64,000 nt of DNA from Baylisascaris procyonis (Eukaryota > Nematoda > Chromadorea > Rhabditida > Ascarididae): positions 3,105,501-3,169,500 of the forward strand of contig JAZARR010000110.1 in NCBI GenBank assembly GCA_037389465.1. Reading direction: 5' to 3'. A program made the position numbers and the translations under genes. Under the pieces are notes generated by a model that saw nothing but the letters and a program-made list of their open reading frames with translations, was not told the origin of the DNA and ran no database searches. This document shows, in pieces, positions 31,329 to 43,400 of this stretch. Every line of letters begins with the position of its first letter. The first letter of the stretch is position 1.

Positions 31329-32665
31329 TTTTTTTTCTAATTTATTCACATATACATGATGGTTCGCGCATTATATGTTTGAAATTTGCATAATTAGTCA
31401 ACACAAATAAACTGCAGTCTCCTTCATGAACCACCTATTGGGCACCATTTTCTTGATAAAGACGTAAGATGCGGAAATATGACTAATAAATATATTTCAC
31501 TTTTATTTTTGAATATTTAGTGTTCATCAACAATAAAATTAACATATTACTACTTACAATCACCTTCAACGCGCTTTAGATAGAAAATTATTGGTGAGAA
31601 CAACCGTAAATTATGAGTGGATCGGTTGAAAATATTTTAAACTTATAAAATAGTCACTTCATTCACAGTTGATGGGGTGAATTTTCTCACTGATTATATC
31701 TACCATATGATAGCGAACGGTGGGAGTTAAAAAAATGCGAGGTACGCTTCGAGGTGGGGGTTCACTTATATAATGGAGGTGCAAAATAAATTGGTTGCAA
31801 AGCGAAAAACGTTGATTGCATCTTTGATAGCAGTCGACAAATATATTATGATCGTTATAACGCAGCGTTTAAATAGTGTTTCTTTTTGAAAAAATTCCTT
31901 CGCACTGTATCGTCGTCTTTAATGCTTTTTATTTAATTCACTTTACTACTAATAACCAGTTTTGAGTGTTCCGTTACCGCGTACAATTTTGTTACCACTA
32001 AATGCAAGTATATTGAGCAATCACAAAAACACTTCAACATTTCATTGAGATATTCAATTTTGAAATTATTATTGCCTATCGTATTTGTTTGATTTAGTAA
32101 AGAAAATATTCGAGAGGATTTATGCAAATTTATTCGCATAAAGAATAGAGATGAAAGATATCGTTTACTATCATCATTTTTTATGTGAAGGACAGTCTAA
32201 TTTTGAGGTGATTTAGCACAAGATATAAACAACTTTGCTTAAGGAGTATGAACTTTGAGAGATAATCATATTCCCTATTCACGTGCTCTAAAAAGAACCA
32301 CAAAAAAAAAAGAATTAAACTGCTTCGTTGATGATCCTACGGATCACATTTTCGTCCGAGGGAAATTACAGAAAGGAGAATATGCAAGAATGAGATGGCA
32401 AATAATGTTCGTATATGAATCATCTCAGAACTGGAAATCAAAACGAAGTATAAACGGATAGAGTCAACTATAGCATATTTTCTGGAGAGTTCTTGTGTGA
32501 TGCTATTTTCATTTAGCGTCTAGCAACTTCCATCGTAAAGAAATATTCGATTTGTCATTCTCAAAAAACTGGATGAAATTAGTGAGATGGTGCTACTTTC
32601 ACCGAATTTGTCATCTAATGACATTTAACAGGATTCGCAAGTTCGACGCCGATAACACCAACTAC

Positions 32666-32828
32666 CTGGGAAGATAGTGGATATGAATGCAACTAGAAAG
32701 AGAAGGGTTGAAACTTTGCCGGCAAGCTGGTGGAATAAATAACCATATCGTTCTATTTCAAGAACATATTGTGAGCCATCAAATTTTTGCCCACTCACAA
32801 GCAAATTATCGATAGTATACTTGACCAT
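32666..32828 (-). CDS. orphan exon-like frame, possible cuticle-collagen-type N-terminus
   Basis: Minus strand, ATG at 32828 (or 32870) open to a CCCAG/GTAGTT donor at 32666, 54 codons. The last third, GYLFHQLAGKVSTLLFLVAF, has the spacing of the hydrophobic anchor of cuticle collagens (compare AYTFVTYTAVTFSLIAILAVF in collagen B). The equivalent intron position differs, and no Gly-X-Y exon follows before collagen B. It could be a relic third collagen or chance. Confidence 0.22.
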
Positions 32829-34486
32829 GCGAAAGTGCGTCAAAATTTCGCTCACACACAGCAAAAGCATTCACACAGCACTTATCCGCACGCAAATTAT
32901 TAAAATTTTGCAGAATAAGGAGTGTAATACTAATGGTAAATTCGTCCGCACAACAAGAGAAATTCATTCACTTGGCTGCTCAAACAGATGTAAAATAAAG
33001 AAATAATGCAGATGCCTAACCGCTTACATAGGGTCACGGATTTTCGATTTGTATGACGAAGGTCACAGATTCTTCTTTTGCGTAACCCATGTCCATAGGG
33101 CAACGTTGTTAGGCCGCAGTTTCTCCTCTCTCTTCTAAAATCGTTCCCATCGGCAACTAACGAATGCCTCTTGTGTCTATCAATTATCGCATAGCTAGTG
33201 AATTCCCTTCACTGCTAAATGCGATGCATTCGTTTGCTCGATGTGGACTTCAGTGGTTTTGAACTGTAGATGATGTGCTGTGTTCAAAGATGAATCTTTA
33301 GCAATGTTTAGCATCTAGTACTCCGCTGCCTCCCTCTTTCCCATTTTATAGTGAAGACGAATCTTAATTAGGGATCTTTGCTAATCATTTTTTTATTTCG
33401 TTCGTTAAATACCTTTTTTTTTGAGGACGTACTTACTAAGGCTTCAAGAGTTGATGGATTTCTTTCTTATTAGAATATTTGACTTTCAAATGTTTATATC
33501 GAAAAAGTGTTGAAATTCTCTCATTTTAATATGAATCATGAAGATATGATAATGAATGAAAAAAATTCATAGAACTGCCTTTGAATCTGTAAAAGTTTTT
33601 CAATGGAAAAAGAGATTCACTCAGTAGATAGTTTAGATTTTGATATATCTTATTTCCCGCTCATATAAGAATTTCACGTATTGATGATGTGAAAATTTCT
33701 TCGGTACAGTATGCTATCAGATATTACCCCCGATTTGTTTAAATACGAAAGCGTTTATTGCTTTAAATGTGTACTTAAAATTTTTTGAACGTATACTTAT
33801 TTGTTCTTTTATATTTTTTCTATTTAAAATTTATTTATTTTTGTGTTTATATCAGCTGATAAGCTTCGAAATTATCAAGCAGAATTTATTGAAAAAGAAA
33901 ATTTATGAATGGTTGTTTCTTTTATGCCACTGAACATTGATGTTTTACTTATTTATTTCTTTAATGTTTCATATCGTTAAAGCGTTGTTGATTAATGAGA
34001 GACGAATTTTATTGTTTCAACCGTTAACATCGATATTCCTCTATTCTTCGTTTGTTTTTTTTCTTTTTCCAAGAAAAAACCACAAACTCGGCGTGATGGC
34101 TTTTGGGGTATGAAGATGCTGAAGGCAATCTGTATGATCGAATTCAAAGGAAACCCAAATTTTTGTCACAAATATAGCTGCCTGAGGTTTGGGTGCCGTC
34201 GAGCTCGTCAACGGGAAGTTTCGACCACAGAGGCGTAGGAAATGATATTTCAGGATAAAATCCGAAATTTTAATCCTATCAACCGAACTCACAAGTGTCT
34301 CACTTCGTCGAGGCAACATTTCTTTGTAATTAAAGATGACTTATCGTCGATATTTATCACTTTCAAAATGTTTATACTTCGAAGTTATGCACAATTTTCG
34401 CCTCAATGCTGTTACAATTGCATCAACGCTCTCTTTACCCGACATTTATTCTCATTTTTCCACATTTTTATAAATATATTCGATAT

Positions 34487-37400
34487 TTACAAAAGAAGAT
34501 GCTCTTTTCTCCTTTCGAGTTCATCGACGTTTCCTTTCTGTGGCAGTTCGTCGATATTTGTTTCATAGGAAATACTTGCCAGCAAGACAGGTAATAGGAA
34601 AATACCATGTAATAGACCCAAGCCGACTACAACAAAGACGGTCTTCGCAAATGCGAGAATCGCATAGGTTGGCACGAAGATAAGTGGAAGCATACAAAGC
34701 ACTGTGGATGTGCCTGCCTGAAATTTCCTTCTTATTTCTATCTTTTGAAGATTGAAATTTAAGGAAGTGTTTCCAGCATAAAAATATCAGGAAACCGCAT
34801 TTAAAAAAACGGTGGAAAACGATATACATAGGAAGGATTTGATATACAGGTTTAAATCGAAGTGAGAGAGGATCTTCAGAAGGATCACTGATTTCCTATC
34901 AAATCCTGGCCGAGGAGACTCAAGTTTTTCATGCTCACCATTCCACTATCCGACAAAAGTCCTATGCTTCGCAAAAATCCTTTACTTGTTTGATGAACCT
35001 TTCTCTACAGACTATATCGAATAATCCCTTCGTAATCTCCTTTCCATCTTCTCTCCTCTTAGAAGACTTGAAGTTGTGTCTCACCTGCATCATCGGTTCA
35101 CACATTTCGTTTAAACTCTGTTCGATGCGTTTTTCGGCATTGCCTTGTCCTCTACAAAACTTGTAAGCAATATGAGCTGTGTAGTCGACGCTGAAGCCGG
35201 TCGCGATCAGTACGTCTACCATTGTCACCGGATCCATATCAGCTCCCCACCAAGATAATGTTCCCACCAAAGCTGCAATCCTCATTAATTGCCTTACTAT
35301 ATGCTCTAGTAGTATTTGTGCTATTCGTGTAGGATTAAGTCTAATCAGTGCACTACTTCCGGTCTTCATTCGCTGCTTTCCCTGTTCTCTTTTTTTGCTC
35401 TCTCTGAGGCCAGCCATGAGTCAGGATATTAACAATTGCTAGTAAAACTTAAACAGTGAGAAAATTTTCAACAAGTCTTTGATATGGTCTTTTTTCTCTT
35501 GCAGGTAACCAAATCACCTGTAACTTGTTGTATAAAATATATATAGGTACCGTAATATTGAGGAAAGATTGAAGCGAAATGAATAATTCTAATTAAATAG
35601 CATTCGAATAAAATTCTATTCATTTCTTTTTCTCTCTATTTCTTTGTTTAATAATCAAAGAATCCGTTCAAAGAAACTTACTAAAACAAATCGATGAAAT
35701 AGTAAACGTTATGAAAAGTACACTGATTCGACTCGATACAAAGAATAGACATACGATTGCCATGCAAAGCACCGTAACGGTAATCGAACCAATTAAATCC
35801 GTTTTCACTGTCAATATCAGATCAAGTACCGCTGAATCTCCTGGAATACTTCTATCTTTTTCTACTCTCATATGCAAGGTTGCAGCATTGAACGTCGATA
35901 GAGAAAAGAGCACTTTTTCTCTATAAATTCGAAGAATCATCCCAATAAAGCACGGAAATGGGCCTGAGAATCTCGATAACTCAAATTCATTGCGGTTCAT
36001 TTTTCGGTCATTACATTTAATGAGGTCTATCGGGAAGTGTTCATGAGATCCGAAAGATTGTGGTTGTTGAACCCAGAAGAGTGCCTCAAAGATGGCAATT
36101 ATGATTTCAAAAATCCCAGAAAATGGTTTCACGGTGACAATAAATCATAGTGTTTTTGAACTCATTCAGTGGGGATGCATTTTTAATGCTATGTGGCAAT
36201 TGCATGAGAAAATCTAGCAATAGCTCCAAACTTCTGACTTATTTCTTTCCATTATCACGCACGATGTATATCACGATATATTTTGTAATGTAGTATGTGC
36301 TTCTATAATAGTCTATATTCATTTATAAGAAATAACTGAAAAAGTTATAATCTTTCTCATTCTATAAAGAAATTTTTTATTCTATAAAATCAAAATATAC
36401 CATCGAATACAGTCGCGTTAAAATTTGGATAGCGTAATAAAACTCGACGACATTCATCGACGTAAACGGCTCGATTTGATAATTCGGACATATTACTTGC
36501 TATTAATGTCATTTGAAATGCTTCAAGTTTCGTCTTTCCTCTGCAAAATCAACGAATTAATTAAATTATTCACGATTATCCATTATTTTCGTCTTTTATA
36601 ATTATTTATTTTGCTTACCTATTCTATTCTATTCTATTCTATACAGAACATCACTTTTTTTAAGCAGAAGATCACTAATTATTTTCACCTTTGGCTAACG
36701 TTTTCGGCTCTACCGTTTGTTGGATCGTTCGGGTTTTTTGCGGATCACATTGTATGGTGGTGCTTTCCAGACCTATAAAATTTCGTCTGTGTCTTCCGCT
36801 CTGTTGCCGAGTTATTCCGGTCAAGTACCCGTTTTCATACTTAAGCATTTTTGCTTATATCTTTTTGTTGGATAGGTGAATTCTTAATTTCTTTCTTTTG
36901 TGGATTTATGGGTTTAGGGGACATTTTTTGTGGTGGGTGCGGATTTGCGAAAAAAATTCTGCATATGAAAATTTTTCCGGAATTCTTTCAAAATATATGT
37001 GGGGTAATCCGGAAACGTTTATTATTTCGTTATTTTTTAAAATTTTTGCTTGATTTTCATAGGATCTCTCGGGAATTTTGCTCCCGACTTGCCGGTGAAG
37101 AAAGATGTGGATATCTCATGATCCGGAAGAGATATCCGTTGCGGAACCGGAAAATCGATTTTTGCCCATATCTCGCTTCTGGATGCATGAATCGGGGTGG
37201 AATTTTTTTTATTTCCCATCATTTGGGAAGGCTACTGCAATCCTGAAAAAAGTTCCCCGGGGTTGAAAAAAGTTGGCAAATTGCCAACTTCATTTTTATA
37301 ACTTTTTTCCTCTTGCTCGCACAGTTTTCTCATCTACTACAAGTCTTCATCTCTCTTCAAGCCTATTTCAAATATATAGGTGTGGTTTTGCTCTATCCAG

Positions 37401-40400
37401 GATTTTCTGGACGCTCCGGAAATTCTCTTTTTGACCATAACTTTTTTACGGTTCATCGGAGAGACGCGTGCGTTGCGCCATTGGACGCCGCAGGCGATTT
37501 GCCTTCCAGTGGTCTATAACTAGCCTAGGCTATCTCTGCGGAGAAAGACTGGAAAACGCATCTGGGGCGAAAAAGTACACTAAAGTGAGAGGATCAGAGA
37601 AATGAAACCACGCGCGTTTATAACTCCGCCGTTTCATCATGGATTTTGACCATGCTTTTTTTAATCAATTCAGCATTTTATTCTCTTTTGAATGGTATAT
37701 ACATTTTGTGGATTTTTTTGAAGAATAGATGAGAATAAGAATAAAAATTAAATTTATAGTGTAATTTAATAGAGAATGAATTTTTTCCATAGCACCAACT
37801 GCATCCAGACCAAAGCAGAGGGTCGAGGGGGACGGCAGTCCCCCCCCTGGGGGGGGGGTTCAGGGGGCCTCCGTCCCCCCTGATCTTAATATCAGTACTG
37901 AAATAAAAAATATTTAGTTAATAGGTTGGTACCGTCACTTCTTTCTGCGATCAACATAGGTTCTATTTGCTTCTTCTTCCTGCATTCTTTTATTTTCATT
38001 CGTTTTTACTTTCTTCTTTAACGATGTCTATTTTTTAGATTCATTTTTCGAAGAGTTGTTCAGTTAAAAAATTAAAATATGCGAAATTTCAATAGAAATG
38101 TACTGTATTGGAGATTTCAGAATTATTTTCTCCGCAACGGTTAGGTCTACAAAGCAGCGATTTACTCTGTTCGACACAGCTTTCAAAGCTCTATCAAACG
38201 ATATATAGATTTTTATATTTTGAGAGAAAAGTTGAAAACCGAATCGACCGGCCGGAAATTCTGAAATCTCGATTTTTGCAATTTAGGGGGTTCTCGTTCT
38301 CGGCCGCTGTTTCCTATGGTGTCAAACGATCTTTTGATTTGTGATCAGCTCGTCGAGAGCTCTCCAATGGTACACAGGACGCCGCCCGAGGACAAATATG
38401 AGCCGAGAAAAAAAATCCCAAAAACCGCAATTTTTCGATCGTAAGGGGGTAGTACAGGGAAAATTTGAAGAAATATCTTTTGTCGCCGATTTCGGTTTTT
38501 TTTTTTATCAAACGATACAACTCGATGAGTTGATCACGAATATGTGCATTGTTTGCCTTTTTATATGAAAAGATGGAAATTATAGGTGCGGGAATGTTGT
38601 ATTTTTATGCAAATGTACTGTATTGGAGATTTCGGAATTTTTTTCTCCGCAATCGTTGGACCTGTAGAGTTGCGGATTGCTTTTTTCAATACAACTTGAA
38701 AAGCTCTATCAAACGATATAGAGGTTACTATACTTCGAGAGAAAAGTTGAAAACCGAATCGACCGGCCGGAAATTCTAAAATCTCGGTTTTTGCAATTTA
38801 GGGGGTTCTCGTTCTCGGCCGCTGTTTCCTATGGTGTTAAACGATCTTTTGATTTGTGATCAGCTCGTCGAGAGCTCTCCAATGGTACACAGGACGCCGC
38901 CCGAGGACAAATATGAGCCGAGAAAAAAAATCCCAAAAACCGCAATTTTTCGATCGTAAGGGGGTAGTACAGGGAAAATTTGAAGAAATATCTTTTGTCG
39001 CCGATTTCGGTTTTTTTTTTATCAAACGATACAACTCGATGAGTTGATCACGAATATGTGCATTGTTTGCCTTTTTATATGAAAAGATGGAAATTATAGG
39101 TGCGGGAATGTTGTATTTTTATGCAAATGTACTGTATTGGAGATTTCGGAATTTTTTTCTCCGCAATCGTTGGACCTGTAGAGTTGCGGATTGCTTTTTT
39201 CAATACAACTTGAAAAGCTCTATCAAACGATATAGAGGTTACTATACTTCGAGAGAAAAGTTGAAAACCGAATCGACCGGCCGGAAATTCTAAAATCTCG
39301 GTTTTTGCAATTTAGGGGGTTCTCGTTCTCGGCCGCTGTTTCCTATAGTGTTAAACGATCTTTTGATTTGTGATCAGCTCGTCGAGAGCTCTCCAATGGT
39401 ACACAGGACGCCGCCCGAGGACAAATATGAGCCGAGAAAAAAAATCCCAAAAACCGCAATTTTTCGATCGTAAGGGGGTAGTACAGGGAAAATTTGAAGA
39501 AATATCTTTTGTCGCCGATTTCGGTTTTTTTTTTTATCAAACGATACAACTCGATGAGTTGATCACGAATATGTGCATTGTTTGCCTTTTTATATGAAAA
39601 GATGGAAATTATAGGTGCGGGAATGTTGTATTTTTATGCAAATGTACTGTATTGGAGATTTCGGAATTTTTTTCTCCGCAATCGTTGGACCTGTAGAGTT
39701 GCGGATTGCTTTTTTCAATACAACTTGAAAAGCTCTATCAAACGATATAGAGGTTACTATACTTCGAGAGAAAAGTTGAAAACCGAATCGACCGGCCGGA
39801 AATTCTAAAATCTCGGTTTTTGCAATTTGGGGGGTTCTCGTTCTCGGCCGCTGTTTCCTATGGTGTTAAACGACCTCTTGATTTGTGATCAGCTCGTCGA
39901 GAGCTCTCCAATGGTACATAGGACGCCGCCCGAGGACAAATATGAGCCGAGAAAAAAAATCCCAAAAACCGCAATTTTTCGATCGTAAGGGGGTAGTACA
40001 GGGAAAATTTGAAGAAATATCTTTTGTCGCCGATTTCGGTTTTTTTTTTATCAAACGATACAACTCGATGAGTTGATCACGAATATGTGCATTGTTTGCC
40101 TTTTTATATGAAAAGATGGAAATTATAGGTGCGGGAATGTTGTATTTTTATGCAAATGTACTGTATTGGAGATTTCGGAATTTTTTTCTCCGCAATCGTT
40201 GGACCTGTAGAGTTGCGGATTGCTTTTTTCAATACAACTTGAAAAGCTCTATCAAACGATATAGAGGTTACTATACTTCGAGAGAAAAGTTGAAAACCGA
40301 ATCGACCGGCCGGAAATTCTAAAATCTCGGTTTTTGCAATTTGGGGGGTTCTCGTTCTCGGCCGCTGTTTCCTATGGTGTTAAACGACCTCTTGATTTGT

Positions 40401-43400
40401 GATCAGCTCGTCGAGAGCTCTCCAATGGTACATAGGACGCCGCCCGAGGACAAATATGAGCCGAGAAAAAAAATCCCAAAAACCGCAATTTTTCGATCGT
40501 AAGGGGGTAGTACAGGGAAAATTTGAAGAAATATCTTTTGTCGCCGATTTCGGTTTTTTTTTATCAAACGATACAACTCGATGAGTTGATCACGAATATG
40601 TGCATTGTTTGCCTTTTTATATGAAAAGATGGAAATTATAGGTGCGGGAATGTTGTATTTTTATGCAAATGTACTGTATTGGAGATTTCGGAATTTTTTT
40701 CTCCGCAATCGTTGGACCTGTAGAGTTGCGGATTGCTTTTTTCAATACAACTTGAAAAGCTCTATCAAACGATATAGAGGTTACTATACTTCGAGAGAAA
40801 AGTTGAAAACCGAATCGACCGGCCGGAAATTCTAAAATCTCGGTTTTTGCAATTTAGGGGGTTCTCGTTCTCGGCCGCTGTTTCCTATAGTGTTAAACGA
40901 TCTTTTGATTTGTGATCAGCTCGTCGAGAGCTCTCCAATGGTACACAGGACGCCGCCCGAGGACAAATATGAGCCGAGAAAAAAATCCCAAAAACCGCAA
41001 TTTTTCGATCGTAAGGGGGTAGTACAGGGAAAATTTGAAGAAATATCTTTTGTCGCCGATTTCGGTTTTTTTTTTTATCAAACGATACAACTCGATGAGT
41101 TGATCACGAATATGTGCATTGTTTGCCTTTTTATATGAAAAGATGGAAATTATAGGTGCGGGAATGTTGTATTTTTATGCAAATGTACTGTATTGGAGAT
41201 TTCGGAATTTTTTTCTCCGCAATCGTTGGACCTGTAGAGTTGCGGATTGCTTTTTTCAATACAACTTGAAAAGCTCTATCAAACGATATAGAGGTTACTA
41301 TACTTCGAGAGAAAAAGTTGAAAACCGAATCGACCGGCCGGAAATTCTAAAATCTCGGTTTTTGCAATTTGGGGGGTTCTCGTTCTCGGCCGCTGTTTCC
41401 TATGGTGTTAAACGACCTCTTGATTTGTGATCAGCTCGTCGAGAGCTCTCCAATGGTACATAGGACGCCGCCCGAGGACAAATATGAGCCGAGAAAAAAA
41501 ATCCCAAAAACCGCAATTTTTCGATCGTAAGGGGGTAGTACAGGGAAAATTTGAAGAAATATCTTTTGTCGCCGATTTCGGTTTTTTTTTTATCAAACGA
41601 TACAACTCGATGAGTTGATCACGAATATGTGCATTGTTTGCCTTTTTATATGAAAAGATGGAAATTATAGGTGCGGGAATGTTGTATTTTTATGCAAATG
41701 TACTGTATTGGAGATTTCGGAATTTTTTTCTCCGCAATCGTTGGACCTGTAGAGTTGCGGATTGCTTTTTTCAATACAACTTGAAAAGCTCTATCAAACG
41801 ATATAGAGGTTACTATACTTCGAGAGAAAAGTTGAAAACCGAATCGACCGGCCGGAAATTCTAAAATCTCGGTTTTTGCAATTTAGGGGGTTCTCGTTCT
41901 CGGCCGCTGTTTCCTATGGTGTTAAACGATCTTTTGATTTGTGATCAGCTCGTCGAGAGCTCTCCAATGGTACACAGGACGCCGCCCGAGGACAAATATG
42001 AGCCGAGAAAAAAAATCCCAAAAACCGCAATTTTTCGATCGTAAGGGGGTAGTACAGGGAAAATTTGAAGAAATATCTTTTGTCGCCGATTTCGGTTTTT
42101 TTTTTTATCAAACGATACAACTCGATGAGTTGATCACGAATATGTGCATTGTTTGCCTTTTTATATGAAAAGATGGAAATTATAGGTGCGGGAATGTTGT
42201 ATTTTTATGCAAATGTACTGTATTGGAAATTTCGGAATTTTTTTCTCCGCAATCGTTGGACCTGTAGAGTTGCGGATTGCTTTTTTCAATACAACTTGAA
42301 AAGCTCTATCAAACGATATAGAGGTTACTATACTTCGAGAGAAAAGTTGAAAACCGAATCGACCGGCCGGAAATTCTAAAATCTCGGTTTTTGCAATTTG
42401 GGGGGTTCTCGTTCTCGGCCGCTGTTTCCTATGGTGTTAAACGACCTCTTGATTTGTGATCAGCTCGTCGAGAGCTCTCCAATGGTACATAGGACGCCGC
42501 CCGAGGACAAATATGAGCCGAGAAAAAAAATCCCAAAAACCGCAATTTTTCGATCGTAAGGGGGTAGTACAGGGAAAATTTGAAGAAATATCTTTTGTCG
42601 CCGATTTCGGTTTTTTTTTTATCAAACGATACAACTCGATGAGCTGATCACGAATATGTGCATTGTTTGCCTTTTTATATGAAAAGATGGAAATTATAGG
42701 TGCGGGAATGTTGTATTTTTATGCAAATGTACTGTATTGGAGATTTCGGAATTTTTTTCTCCGCAATCGTTGGACCTGTAGAGTTGCGGATTGCTTTTTT
42801 CAATACAACTTGAAAAGCTCTATCAAACGATATAGAGGTTACTATACTTCGAGAGAAAAGTTGAAAACCGAATCGACCGGCCGGAAATTCTAAAATCTCG
42901 GTTTTTGCAATTTAGGGGGTTCTCGTTCTCGGCCGCTGTTTCCTATGGTGTTAAACGATCTTTTGATTTGTGATCAGCTCGTCGAGAGCTCTCCAATGGT
43001 ACACAGGACGCCGCCCGAGGACAAATATGAGCCGAGAAAAAAAATCCCAAAAACCGCAATTTTTCGATCGTAAGGGGGTAGTACAGGGAAAATTTGAAGA
43101 AATATCTTTTGTCGCCGATTTCGGTTTTTTTTTTTATCAAACGATACAACTCGATGAGTTGATCACGAATATGTGCATTGTTTGCCTTTTTATATGAAAA
43201 GATGGAAATTATAGGTGCGGGAATGTTGTATTTTTATGCAAATGTACTGTATTGGAGATTTCGGAATTTTTTTCTCCGCAATCGTTGGACCTGTAGAGTT
43301 GCGGATTGCTTTTTTCAATACAACTTGAAAAGCTCTATCAAACGATATAGAGGTTACTATACTTCGAGAGAAAAGTTGAAAACCGAATCGACCGGCCGGA

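Larger units (their letters stand above)
31165..34486. other. intergenic region between collagen B and the PTR gene
   Basis: Holds a tRNA-like element (31264), an orphan exon-like frame (32666) and two AAGGTCA/GGGTCA half-sites near 33034-33064. A minus-strand AATAAA about 40 bases after the PTR stop (near 34445-34450) marks its likely 3' end. No complete gene was found. A minus frame at 32423-32341 encodes a signal-peptide-like stretch but stops within a few codons of any splice choice. Confidence 0.5.

Noticed and set aside
32341..32423. Signal-peptide-like minus-strand frame beginning MIHIRTLFAISFLHILLS
   Set aside because: Ends within about 30 codons under every splice choice tested and has no downstream exon.
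36851..37246. 131-codon plus-strand frame
   Set aside because: Lies in a satellite-like intronic block. The translation shows no recognisable domain, and overlapping frames are equally open.
38520..38545. Hammerhead-ribozyme-like words (GATGAG ... CGAA) in each satellite monomer
   Set aside because: The required CTGATGA and GAAA core and stem arrangement are not present. The match is partial and likely coincidental.
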